22,095 bases of DNA from JBCCSZ01 sp039199225 (GTDB lineage Bacteria > Bacteroidota > Bacteroidia > Chitinophagales > Saprospiraceae): the NCBI GenBank assembly GCA_039199225.1, contig JBCCSZ010000110.1, positions 1-22,095 of the forward strand, given 5' to 3'. A model generated the notes under the pieces. That model saw only the letters and a list, made by a program, of their open reading frames with translations. It was not told the origin of the DNA and did no database searches. Shown piece by piece: positions 15,019 to 22,095 of this stretch. The position numbers were made by a program, and so were the translations under genes. Each line of letters opens with the position of its first letter. The first letter of the stretch is position 1.

Positions 15019-16206
15019 TTACAATTGCTTCAGAACTTCAACACATTGATCGATTTCAGTCACCGTATTATAATAATGTGGAGAGATGCGCAGCACCCAG
15101 TCTATTTGTTTGCGTTCAAAATCGATGATGGCACTACCGATATTGGTGTAAGAGGTGTTGATTCCGTTTTGGAATAAGAACTTTTGAATGTGTTCGGGTT
15201 TTTGGCCGTCGATGTGGCAGGTAACAATGCTACAGAGTTGGCTTCCTCGGTCCATCATCCGAAGGTTTGGAACTTCCAGCAGTTTGCTTCGGGTATATTC
15301 GTGCAGCATTTGCACGCGCTGGTGGATTCGATTGATGCCAATTCGAGAGATGTACTGAAGGGCTTCTGAGAAGCCGATCAGCAGGGCGTAGGGCAGCTCC
15401 CAATACTCATATTTTTTGGCGCTTTCTGCAACGGTATATGCATCTTGTGCCTCCCAGGTAGCGCCCCGAAGATCGAAAAAGAGTGGTTCCAGCTTGCTGT
15501 TGAGGGCTCTGTCTGATGCATAGAGAAAACCCGTGCCTCTGGGGCCGCGGAGGAACTTGCGTCCGGTCGCCGATAAGAAATCACAGCCGATCTTGTTGAC
15601 ATCCACATCCATTTGACCGACCGATTGGCAAGCGTCGACCAAGTACCAAATTCCCTCTTGACGGCAAACAGCACCTATGCTCTCCACATCCTGTATTAAG
15701 CCAGAATTGGTGGGTACGTGCGTGATGGCCACCAGCTTGGGGCGTTCCTTAAGGATCATTTGCGTCATGGCTTCTGGGTCGAAGCCTCCGCTGGGCAGGA
15801 CGGGGCATCGCAATAAGCGAATACCAAAGCGATTTTGGAGTGATAGAAAGGCCAATTGATTGGAAACATAGTCGTCGTCGGTGGTGATGATGACATCCCC
15901 CTTTTGGAAAGGAATGCTACCGAGTACGCGGGCGAAGGAGTCGGTGGCACTGCTGGTGTAGGCAATGTTTCTGGCTTTGGTGTGGAGTAAGTCAGCGGTA
16001 GCCTCGTAAAATCCCTCTATGGCGGTAGCCCTTTGTGCCTTGAGTTCGTAGCCGCCGACCACTGCCTCGGTTTGCAAGTATTCGATGACGGCATCGGTCA
16101 CACAGTTGGGAGGCAGTGCAGCACCTGCGTTGTTGAGATGGTTGCGTTGAGCAGTACCGGGTGTTTCTGCGCGGAAACGATCTATTTCTTGGGGGCTAAA
16201 TTTCAT
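15019..16206 (-). CDS. Class-V aminotransferase-fold PLP enzyme
   Basis: A 395-residue cytoplasmic PLP-dependent enzyme of the class-V group, which includes cysteine desulfurases, isopenicillin-N-epimerase-like proteins and C-S lyases. PLP-site features: YTSSATDSF near 83-91 for phosphate binding, THVPTNSG with His163 stacking on the ring, Asp191 in VDACQSVGQMD pairing with the ring nitrogen, and Lys217 in SATGRKFLRGPRGTGF for the Schiff base. The GRKFLRGPRG motif is common in class-V enzymes of uncertain substrate. I see no cysteine-bearing loop typical of a true desulfurase, so the reaction is left open. Its ATG lies inside the last codons of the upstream small gene (11-base overlap), implying translational coupling. 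Confidence 0.83.
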   Translation of the reverse strand: MKFSPQEIDRFRAETPGTAQRNHLNNAGAALPPNCVTDAVIEYLQTEAVVGGYELKAQRATAIEGFYEATADLLHTKARNIAYTSSATDSFARVLGSIPFQKGDVIITTDDDYVSNQLAFLSLQNRFGIRLLRCPVLPSGGFDPEAMTQMILKERPKLVAITHVPTNSGLIQDVESIGAVCRQEGIWYLVDACQSVGQMDVDVNKIGCDFLSATGRKFLRGPRGTGFLYASDRALNSKLEPLFFDLRGATWEAQDAYTVAESAKKYEYWELPYALLIGFSEALQYISRIGINRIHQRVQMLHEYTRSKLLEVPNLRMMDRGSQLCSIVTCHIDGQKPEHIQKFLFQNGINTSYTNIGSAIIDFERKQIDWVLRISPHYYNTVTEIDQCVEVLKQL

Positions 16207-16447
16207 CTAGTTGAGCATTTACAGCTTTGAAGACCATGACAAAAGTGTCCGGCTGATCGAATGTTTTTTTCATCTCCAGGGTGACGATTCGCATGACATC
16301 GTCATAGGAACCAAATACTTGTGTACTCATAACATTTGGACGTACGCGAATCTCTGGGTAAGCCTGCAGGCGTTCTATGAAATCCAGTATGGGCGTTTCG
16401 TAAGACTCCTTGAGCGGATATAGGCTGAGTTCTATTGAGATATTCAT
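16196..16447 (-). CDS. YkoF/MTH1187-like thiamine-binding-fold protein
   Basis: A small protein of 83 residues resembling the thiamine-binding (YkoF/MTH1187) fold: MNISIELSLYPL at the start, YETPILDFIERLQAYPEI, a VMSTQVFGSYDDVM segment, and a helix then strand near the end. Members form dimers or tetramers and some bind thiamine or related pyrimidines. The start is ATG 16447. A longer frame reaching 16513 would begin upstream of the -7 element at 16483-16490, so it is unlikely. The stop overlaps the start of the aminotransferase gene (shared ATGAAATTTAG), making a two-gene operon. The ligand is unproven. One possibility is that the small protein serves a cofactor- or sulfur-related pathway with the PLP enzyme. 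Confidence 0.68.
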   Translation of the reverse strand: MNISIELSLYPLKESYETPILDFIERLQAYPEIRVRPNVMSTQVFGSYDDVMRIVTLEMKKTFDQPDTFVMVFKAVNAQLDEI

Positions 16448-16482
16448 TTTGAAGAGGCGGCTTGAGCTTTTTTTCTGGGGTG

Positions 16483-16514
16483 CAAAGGTAGTGAATCCCC
16501 CTTCTAAAGACAAA
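16483..16514 (-). promoter_or_regulatory. Strong Bacteroidota-type promoter for the YkoF-like/aminotransferase operon
   Basis: On the minus strand, TTTG (16514-16511), a 20-bp spacer and TACCTTTG (16490-16483) match the consensus fully. The predicted transcription start is about 16478, giving a leader of about 30 bases to ATG 16447. Confidence 0.7.
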
Positions 16515-16765
16515 CTGAGTGCTTTGGAGGACTAAAATCTTTTTGTAAAATAGACCATAACAAAGCCCTGAAAATCCCGTAGGAATAGATAAGTCCTACC
16601 AAACTGATCGATCTATTTTTCGGGATTCCCGAGTTAAATGTCTAAGTTTGTACACTTTAAAGTTTTCAACACTGCGAAGTTGTTCAACAATTATGTGTAA
16701 AGTTGCAGGCATATAGACACATTTTTAGACAACTTCTACAAGAAACACTATACGAAAACGGAATC
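16515..16765. other. Intergenic region upstream of ftsK with inverted repeats
   Basis: Together with the promoter to its left this forms a 318-bp divergent gap. It contains GTAGGA (16579-16584) facing TCCTAC (16594-16599), the palindrome CGGGA-t-TCCCG (16621-16631 or one base earlier), and TAAGTTTG (16643-16650), an exact -7 match for a plus-strand ftsK promoter. No TTG lies at the expected -33 spacing, so the ftsK promoter is only tentative. No gene is seen. Confidence 0.4.
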
Positions 16766-19321
16766 ATGGCTGCTAAAAGAAAGAAGAAAGGAGGGCTGGG
16801 TCAGTTGGTACTCAGACTAGGCAGACAGGACGAACGGGTACCCAAACTTATGGGCATCCTCTGCATGTTTCTGAGTATTTACCTCTTCATCGCATTTACC
16901 TCTTACTTATTTACTTGGAAGGAAGATCAGGACAGCGTTTTGCGCTTTTCCTGGGGCTTGCTTGTGCAAGGCGACTTGGAGATGGCCAATAGTCTTGGCC
17001 GGCTTGGAGCGATCATCTCCAATATGTTCTTCTTTTGGGGTTTTGGAATCCCCTCCTATATTTTTGTGTTTTTGCTCTTTGTAATTGGCCTGCGGCTGGT
17101 AAAGAACATCCCATTGCGCACCAACTTAAGTTTGGTATGGTCCTCTTTTTGGATGCTGTTGTTTTTGTCTGTCCTGCTCGAATTTATGTTCCGCACCTCT
17201 GAATTTCCTTGGGGTGGGGCCTTTGGCGACCGAATCAGCACCTGGCTCACCAATTTTGTAGGCGTCTTCGGCATGATCGTTTTATTGATTTTCGTGGTAG
17301 CTGCCGTCTTAATATGGACTTTCAATCCGAACTTTAATGAGATGTCGCTGCGAAGCATTCAATACAATATAAAGACTGGCTTTGAAGACCTAGTCAGTGG
17401 TAGGTTCTGGAAGAAACAGAGACAGAGCAACCGCCCGGCCACCGAACCGCTGAAAACACTTCGTCCTGGCTTGAAAACAAAGACTGCCAATCGGCCGGCT
17501 ACTTCTTCCAACCCAAACCCTGCCATAGTAAAAGGCGAAGCCAGCACCGACCAACCTGCTGATGCCATAGATTCTGACTCACCACCCGCAGAAAAAGACA
17601 TGGTTCAGGGTGGTTCTCAGTTGTCTTTCGAGTTGTCCGAGCGAGGGAAACGCGAAAAGCCACAGGCGTTGAAGAAGGGAGATGCAACCCTGGAAATTGA
17701 AGAGCAGCCTGTTGCCCCTCCGATGCCAGACTTGGAAACGACAAAGCGCAACCCATTGAACAAAGATGGGATGGTCATAGAGGAAGACAATGTCAATCAC
17801 GGTGAGCCATACGATCCAACTTTAGAGCTTTCCTCTTATGAGCATCCGGTTTTACAATTGCTGGAAAATTACGATGAGCACAAAGTCGAGATCGACCGGG
17901 CAGAGTTGGAACAAAACAAGGACCAGATCATCGAGACATTGCTCAACTATAAAATTGAGATTACAAAGATCAAAGCGACCATCGGACCGACCGTTACGCT
18001 CTACGAAATCGTGCCGGCCCCTGGTGTGCGGATTTCCAAGATCAAAAATCTCGAGGACGATATTGCCTTGAGCTTGGCTGCCCTGGGTATTCGGATTATT
18101 GCACCGATACCAGGTAAGGGAACCATCGGTATTGAGGTGCCGAATAAGAACAAGCAGATTGTTTCGCTGAAGGAAGTCTTAATGTCCGAAAAGTTCAAGC
18201 GAGCCAAAATGAATCTACCCATTGCTTTGGGTAAGACCATTTCCAATGAAGTATTTGTGGCTGACTTGGCTAAAATGCCCCACTTATTGATCGCGGGTGC
18301 TACCGGACAAGGTAAGTCGGTTGGTATCAACGTTTTGTTGATGTCGCTGTTGTACAAAAAACACCCTTCTCAGATAAAGCTTGTGTTGATTGACCCCAAG
18401 AAGGTCGAATTGTTCCCCTACAGCAAGCTGGAAAATCACTTCCTGGCCTGTCTGCCCGATGCAGATGAAGCCATTATCACCGATACGGCAAAGGTGATCA
18501 ATACCTTGAACTCCTTGTTGATCGAGATGGATACTCGCTACAACTTGCTGAAAAAAGCCCAGGCGCGTAACATCACAGAATACAATAAGAAGTTTGTCGC
18601 TCGTCGGCTCAATCCCAACAACGGGCATAAATTTATGCCATTTATCGTATTGGTGATCGATGAGTTTGCCGATTTGATTATGACAGCTGGCAAAGAGATC
18701 GAATTGCCCATTGGACGTTTGGCGCAGCTTTCGCGGGCAGTGGGTATCCACCTGATCATTGCGACCCAACGTCCGTCGGTCAATATCATCACTGGTGTCA
18801 TCAAGGCCAACTTCCCCGCCCGGATTGCCTATCGGGTGACAGCCAAGGTGGACTCCCGGACCATTTTAGATACGGGAGGAGCCGACCAACTCATTGGGCG
18901 CGGAGATATGCTGCTGGCATTTGGTAGCGATCTCATTCGCTTACAGTGTGCTTTTGTCGATACACCAGAAGTAGAAAAAGTTATAGACTTTATATCCAAT
19001 CAACAGGGTTATCCTACCCCTTTCCTATTGCCTGAATTCCATGGCGACGAAGACAGCCACCAGCCCGGTGCGGTCAATACAGCTGACCTGGATGATATGT
19101 TTCAGGATGCGGCTCGCTTAGTGGTGCAAAACCAGCACGGTTCTACCTCCATGATCCAGCGTCGTTTGAAGCTGGGATACAATCGGGCTGGCCGAATTAT
19201 GGACCAATTGGAGGCTTTGGGCATCGTTGGTCCGAGCGAAGGAAGCAAGGCCAGAGAAGTTTTGGTATACGATGAAGTAGAATTGGAACGGTATTTGGAA
19301 GGTATCAAAACTAGGAAATAG
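16766..19321 (+). CDS. ftsK: DNA translocase FtsK/SpoIIIE
   Basis: FtsK is a septum-located, ATP-driven DNA pump that clears and aligns chromosome termini during division. The protein has about 851 residues. After a basic start (AAKRKKKGG) come four or five membrane segments within about residues 30-200 (MGILCMFLSIYLFIAFTSYL, IPSYIFVFLLFVIGLRL, SFWMLLFLSVLLEFMF, MIVLLIFVVAAVLIW). A low-complexity Pro/Glu/Lys linker runs to about residue 370, followed by the alpha and beta motor subdomains. Walker A is GATGQGKS (511-518, Lys517) and Walker B is VLVIDEFADL (Asp632, Glu633). The C-terminal gamma winged-helix domain (STSMIQRRLKLGYNRAG) reads orienting sequences. The start is ATG 16766; a TTG at 16703 would add 21 residues unlike family N-termini. 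A strong terminator follows, so lolA is transcribed separately, though the ftsK-lolA neighbourhood is common in Bacteroidota. Confidence 0.95.
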   Translation: MAAKRKKKGGLGQLVLRLGRQDERVPKLMGILCMFLSIYLFIAFTSYLFTWKEDQDSVLRFSWGLLVQGDLEMANSLGRLGAIISNMFFFWGFGIPSYIFVFLLFVIGLRLVKNIPLRTNLSLVWSSFWMLLFLSVLLEFMFRTSEFPWGGAFGDRISTWLTNFVGVFGMIVLLIFVVAAVLIWTFNPNFNEMSLRSIQYNIKTGFEDLVSGRFWKKQRQSNRPATEPLKTLRPGLKTKTANRPATSSNPNPAIVKGEASTDQPADAIDSDSPPAEKDMVQGGSQLSFELSERGKREKPQALKKGDATLEIEEQPVAPPMPDLETTKRNPLNKDGMVIEEDNVNHGEPYDPTLELSSYEHPVLQLLENYDEHKVEIDRAELEQNKDQIIETLLNYKIEITKIKATIGPTVTLYEIVPAPGVRISKIKNLEDDIALSLAALGIRIIAPIPGKGTIGIEVPNKNKQIVSLKEVLMSEKFKRAKMNLPIALGKTISNEVFVADLAKMPHLLIAGATGQGKSVGINVLLMSLLYKKHPSQIKLVLIDPKKVELFPYSKLENHFLACLPDADEAIITDTAKVINTLNSLLIEMDTRYNLLKKAQARNITEYNKKFVARRLNPNNGHKFMPFIVLVIDEFADLIMTAGKEIELPIGRLAQLSRAVGIHLIIATQRPSVNIITGVIKANFPARIAYRVTAKVDSRTILDTGGADQLIGRGDMLLAFGSDLIRLQCAFVDTPEVEKVIDFISNQQGYPTPFLLPEFHGDEDSHQPGAVNTADLDDMFQDAARLVVQNQHGSTSMIQRRLKLGYNRAGRIMDQLEALGIVGPSEGSKAREVLVYDEVELERYLEGIKTRK

Positions 19322-19328
19322 GAGGCAA

Positions 19329-19351
19329 CCTTGTGAGCGGTTTTCACAAGG
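19329..19351 (+). other. Hairpin directly after ftsK
   Basis: CCTTGTGA (19329-19336) pairs with TCACAAGG (19344-19351), a perfect 8-bp stem with a 7-base loop starting 8 bases after the ftsK stop. A run of only five A residues follows, not T, so it may protect the mRNA end or assist the adjacent terminator. Confidence 0.5.
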
Positions 19352-19358
19352 AAAAACT

Positions 19359-19392
19359 AACCTAGCGGATCAAAGATTCGTTAGGTTTTTTT
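19359..19392 (+). terminator. Rho-independent terminator of ftsK
   Basis: AACCTAGCGGATC (19359-19371) pairs with GATTCGTTAGGTT (19375-19387) across an AAA triloop: 13 pairs including two G-U wobbles. A run of T residues follows to 19392, then TTTT after a single G. Confidence 0.92.
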
Positions 19393-19451
19393 GTTTTAAT
19401 GGAGGCATTTGACGGCTAAATATTGCTTGCCAGCAGTTCAAGTACTTACTT

Positions 19452-19507
19452 AACAACTCTTTAACCCACCGCTGCTTGTTTAAAACAACTTTAACGGCTT
19501 ACCTTTG
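19452..19507 (+). promoter_or_regulatory. lolA promoter with tandem direct repeats
   Basis: A -7 TACCTTTG (19500-19507) matches the Bacteroidota consensus exactly; a -33 TTG lies at 19476-19478 with a 21-bp spacer. Two near-identical repeats, AACAACTCTTTAAC (from 19452) and AACAACTTTAAC (from 19484), lie 32 bp apart, the second inside the spacer. A short hairpin, CGCCA-cta-TGGCG (19527-19539), lies in the predicted leader. Confidence 0.55.
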
Positions 19508-19564
19508 TTTTAAAATCAATATTGATCGCCACTATGGCGTTTTGAAAGAAAAGCAGACGAATAG

Positions 19565-20245
19565 ATGAAACAACTTATTTTTTGCATTGCATTTTTAGCT
19601 GCTGTAGGTGTTGCCACAGCTCAGAATGCTCCCGTGGGCATCGAAGAAGCTTCCGACCCGCGTGCTACCAAAATCCTCAACAGCATTAAGGCCAAGTACG
19701 ATTCCTACAAGACAATGGAGGCTCGTTTTACGTTGACCATAGAGCTACCAGAATCGCCTCCTGAAATTCAAAAGGGGATGATTGTTCAAAAAGGGGAGAA
19801 GTACTGGCTAGATATGGGGGAGCAGGCAGTCATCTGCGATGGAAAATACTTGTGGCTCCACCTGAAAAGGCAAAATGAGGTACAAATCAATGATTTGGAA
19901 GAGCAAGAAGACTTGGAAATGATTTCTCCCAAGGACCTGCTTAAGATATACGAAAGCAATCAATTCATCTATGCGCTGACGAATGAGACTTTCATCAAGG
20001 GGAAAGCGGTTCAGGAGATTGAGTTCAAGCCCATTGATAAAGACTCTGATTATACGAAGATGCGCCTGACCTTGGAGAAGAAAAGTCAGCAAGTGGATCA
20101 CTTGAAGGTTTTTGCTAGAGATGGCTCTCGCTACACTTTGAAAATCGATCAGTTGACACCGAATAAGTCTTATGCAGATGACTACTTTGTATTTGATAGT
20201 TCAAAATACCCTGGAATCAGCGTAGAGGATTTACGGATTGATTAG
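19565..20245 (+). CDS. lolA: Outer-membrane lipoprotein carrier LolA
   Basis: A 226-residue periplasmic chaperone that accepts lipoproteins released from the inner membrane and carries them to the outer membrane. The signal peptide is MKQLIFCIAFLAAVGVATAQ, with cleavage near Ala19. The mature protein has the LolA half-barrel pattern: a helix (ATKILNSIKAKYDSYKTMEA), then RFTLTIELPE, GMIVQKGEKYWLDMGEQAVI, DGKYLWLHLKRQNEVQI, a ISPKDLLKIYES helix, MRLTLEKKSQQV and a DDYFVFDSSKYPG end, as in Bacteroidota LolA-like proteins. It is about 20 residues longer than E. coli LolA. It follows ftsK but has its own promoter and terminator. A lipoprotein carrier fits this envelope-rich window, including the head-GIN lipoprotein at 9903-10646. 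Confidence 0.9.
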   Translation: MKQLIFCIAFLAAVGVATAQNAPVGIEEASDPRATKILNSIKAKYDSYKTMEARFTLTIELPESPPEIQKGMIVQKGEKYWLDMGEQAVICDGKYLWLHLKRQNEVQINDLEEQEDLEMISPKDLLKIYESNQFIYALTNETFIKGKAVQEIEFKPIDKDSDYTKMRLTLEKKSQQVDHLKVFARDGSRYTLKIDQLTPNKSYADDYFVFDSSKYPGISVEDLRID

Positions 20246-20278
20246 TGGCAGATTGGAAACGTTGCTTGTTTAGGCGGC

Positions 20279-20318
20279 ATCCCGAATTTCCGGAAGGAGG
20301 TTCGGGATATTTTGTTGT
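20279..20318 (+). terminator. Terminator of lolA
   Basis: ATCCCGAA (20279-20286) pairs with TTCGGGAT (20301-20308). The stem continues through two wobbles and TCC/GGA to a GGAA tetraloop (20292-20295), 13 pairs in all. A T-rich stretch (ATTTTGTTGTTG) follows. It starts 34 bases after the lolA stop. Confidence 0.82.
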
Positions 20319-20928
20319 TGTGAAGGGGTAGGGGTTTATACGTCCGAATCTGTTGAGCAAGCGTTTACAGGGAGAACTTTCATTCATTGAGCATTACAGT
20401 ATTTATTCCTTTTGGGCATAATTAGGGGCTTGAGGGTGGGACCCGCCCTCTAGGCAAGCCCAATCAGCTCACCCCTTTTTGGAGCCGTTTTTAAGTACAG
20501 CTCCGCCAACCCAAACCTGGGCAAGATGCCCAAAGGAGGACTTTTGTCAATGCCATATTTCGGTCCGCGGTTCGAAATTTTTAGATTATTGACTATAATA
20601 GGACACGGCACCCCCCGAAATTCCACAAAAAAAATTCACATTTTTTTATTTGTTACGTATATTTAACTGTGGAATAGGTACTTACAAAGGAATAAAAAAT
20701 ACCATCTTGATATTGTAATTTTTTTAAATTGTTTTGTGGTTCTGAAATTATCGCCGATGCAGTAATTTCTTTATTTTAGCAATTAAGTTATTCTGACGGT
20801 ATCATCAATAAGTTGTTTTTCCGTTACTTACTCACCACTAATGATAGGCAATTCAGTTGTCCCACTAGAAATTTGCCCGTCCAAGCACGTAAGCCTGAAT
20901 AGCTGGACTTAATAGAATGCTTAATACT
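20319..20928. other. Long gene-free region with several hairpins
   Basis: About 600 bp without a supportable gene. The first part (20400-20540) is GC-richer and structured: GGGCTTG-AGGGTG (20426-20438) pairs with CGCCCT (20444-20449) and, past a 5-base bulge, CAAGCCC (20455-20461). GGAGC (20481-20485) faces GCTCC (20500-20504), and TGGGCA-aga-TGCCCA lies at 20518-20532. The second part (20580-20830) is AT-rich with long T runs. I find no exact TAnnTTTG promoter for the GH3 gene. It could hold a small RNA, the remnant of a lost gene, or a long leader. Confidence 0.5.
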
Positions 20929-22095
20929 ATGGGATTTAAATCTAAGATGATTAAGCCTTTTGCAAAAAAGGTAGCTAAAAATATTCGGAATTGGTCTGCC
21001 AATGCCATCGAAGAGCAGGAGAAAGTATTCAAATCGCTGCTCAAAACCGGTAGGCGTACTGCCTTTGGGAAGGATCACGCATTTGATAGTATTCAGGATT
21101 ATGAGCATTTTAAAGAACGTGTTCCCATCAGAGACTACGAGGGGCTTAGACCTTACGTAGATCGCATTTTGGCTGGTGAGGCCGATGTTCTTTGGAAGGG
21201 TCATCCAAGCTATTTTGCTAAAACTTCTGGTACGACCTCCGGCGTCAAATACATTCCTCTGACCAAGGATAGCCTGCCCAATCACTTTGGAACCGCTCGC
21301 AATGCACTTTTCAACTACTTTTATAAAAGTGGGAATGGAGATTTTCTGGATGGTAAAATGATCTTTCTCTCTGGCTCTCCGAAAATGGATAAGGTTAGTG
21401 GTATTCCAACAGGCCGCCTATCTGGTATTGTCAATCACCAAGTTCCTTCTTGGCTCAGAACGAACCAATTGCCCAGCTACCGTACCAATTGCATCAAGGA
21501 ATGGGAGCGAAAGCTGGAACGCATTGTGGATGAAACGCTCCGAAAAGATATGCGCCTGATTAGCGGCATCCCACCCTGGGTGCAGATGTATTACGAACGT
21601 CTATTGGATCGAAGTGGCAAGCGCACCATCAAGGAGTTGTTCCCGAACCTAAGTGTCTTTGTCTATGGTGGCGTCAATTATGAGCCTTATCGCGATGCCC
21701 TAGAGCAATTGGTCGGAGAGCGCATCGATAGTGTCGAGACTTATCCGGCCTCCGAGGGCTTTATCGCCTTTCAGGATCACTTGGATGATCCTAGTTTGCT
21801 GCTAAACGTAGCTTCCGGTATTTTCTTTGAGTTTGTGCCAGCAGAGGAGATTTTTGAAGACAACCCGACCCGCTTATCCTTGGCCGAGGTCGAGACTGGG
21901 GTGAACTATGCCATTATCTTGAATACCAATGCAGGGCTCTGGGGATACAACATTGGCGATACGGTACAATTTACCTCTACCAAACCTTATCGGCTTTTGG
22001 TAACTGGGCGGATCAAGCACTTTATTTCCGCCTTTGGCGAGCATGTGATTGGTAAGGAAGTAGAAAATGCTTTGATGAATGTGGCAAGAGATGAA
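20929..22095 (+). CDS. GH3-family acyl-adenylate enzyme (partial, runs off the window)
   Basis: The first 389 codons of a protein like plant GH3 (auxin-responsive promoter family) enzymes, which adenylate carboxylic acids and transfer the acyl group to an amine; full-length members are around 500 residues. Visible motifs: KTSGTTSGVKYIPLT (ATP-phosphate loop), a YGGVNYEPYR segment, YPASEGFIAFQ, FFEFVPAEE, GLWGYNIGDTVQF, and VTGRIKHFISAFGEHV, the hinge before the C-terminal cap domain, which is not in the window. Bacterial members are widespread in Bacteroidota, but their substrates are mostly unknown. The ATG at 20929 begins MGFKSKMIKPFAKKV; an in-frame ATG at 20917 adds four residues. An in-frame TGA at 20896 closes the frame upstream. 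Confidence 0.9.
   Translation, partial: MGFKSKMIKPFAKKVAKNIRNWSANAIEEQEKVFKSLLKTGRRTAFGKDHAFDSIQDYEHFKERVPIRDYEGLRPYVDRILAGEADVLWKGHPSYFAKTSGTTSGVKYIPLTKDSLPNHFGTARNALFNYFYKSGNGDFLDGKMIFLSGSPKMDKVSGIPTGRLSGIVNHQVPSWLRTNQLPSYRTNCIKEWERKLERIVDETLRKDMRLISGIPPWVQMYYERLLDRSGKRTIKELFPNLSVFVYGGVNYEPYRDALEQLVGERIDSVETYPASEGFIAFQDHLDDPSLLLNVASGIFFEFVPAEEIFEDNPTRLSLAEVETGVNYAIILNTNAGLWGYNIGDTVQFTSTKPYRLLVTGRIKHFISAFGEHVIGKEVENALMNVARDE

Noticed and set aside
16448..16513. Extending the YkoF-like gene to a start at 16513
   Set aside because: The extension would run through the consensus -7 element and the predicted transcription start, and it adds residues unlike the family's short N-terminus.
16703..16765. 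TTG start for ftsK adding 21 residues
   Set aside because: ATG 16766 begins the typical basic N-terminus; the extra residues show no FtsK-like features.
20279..20308. CCGGAAGG apical sequence reminiscent of the SRP (4.5S) RNA tip
   Set aside because: The GGAA loop matches, but the flanking asymmetric loops of SRP RNA are absent, the stem is a simple 13-pair hairpin, and it is followed by a T-rich tail just after lolA. A terminator explains it.
20824..21285. Open frame on the minus strand across the start of the GH3-like gene
   Set aside because: No family features or good start context, and it lies antisense to clear GH3 motifs in the plus-strand frame.
1..22095. tRNA, rRNA, CRISPR arrays, insertion sequences, att sites
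   Set aside because: I looked for cloverleaf arms, regularly spaced repeats, transposase motifs and terminal inverted repeats by eye and found none I could support.

Overview
The window reads as chromosomal DNA of a member of the Bacteroidota, most likely Saprospiria (a Lewinella/Haliscomenobacter-like lineage). This rests on a secreted protein with a type IX secretion (T9SS) C-terminal sorting domain, a DUF6089 outer-membrane protein, an ECF sigma/FecR pair of the Bacteroidota type, a head-GIN (DUF2807) lipoprotein, and promoters fitting the Bacteroidota consensus (TTG/TTTG, about 20 bp, TAnnTTTG). Shine-Dalgarno sequences are not evident. The assignment is by protein resemblance only. There is no rRNA, tRNA, CRISPR array, transposase or phage gene.

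Layout. 1-2200: a T9SS cargo protein closed by a strong terminator, then a DUF6089 barrel protein. 2447-5256: an HtrA-like protease without any export signal, overlapping tail-to-tail with purA (adenylosuccinate synthase), and a STAS-domain protein upstream of purA. 5414-8592: a sodium:solute symporter convergent on a Tat-exported GH109-type NAD-dependent glycosidase, the two stop codons sharing bases. 8708-9766: a thymidylate-kinase-like protein with an unassigned C-terminal extension of about 135 residues and a promoter that predicts a leaderless mRNA.

9903-14906, all on the minus strand: ECF sigma factor, FecR-type anti-sigma factor, a protein joining a secretin/TonB short N-terminal (STN) domain to surface repeats, a small predicted barrel protein, and a head-GIN lipoprotein. 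This is the most interesting block. It looks like cell-surface signalling in which the usual TonB-dependent receptor is replaced by an STN-tagged repeat protein, with further envelope proteins as likely output. Two copies of a TTTTTGCAAAAA palindrome lie between the sigma and anti-sigma genes.

15019-16447: a class-V aminotransferase-fold enzyme overlapped by a small thiamine-binding-like (YkoF/MTH1187) protein, with a near-perfect promoter. 16766-20245: ftsK and lolA, each with its own terminator, and lolA with its own promoter. 20246-20928: a long, AT-rich, hairpin-bearing intergenic stretch. 20929 to the end: the first 389 codons of a GH3-family acyl-adenylate enzyme, cut by the window edge.

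Most of the content is housekeeping (purA, ftsK, lolA, kinase) mixed with envelope biology. The sigma/FecR/STN-repeat block and the kinase extension are the parts least explained by known families.
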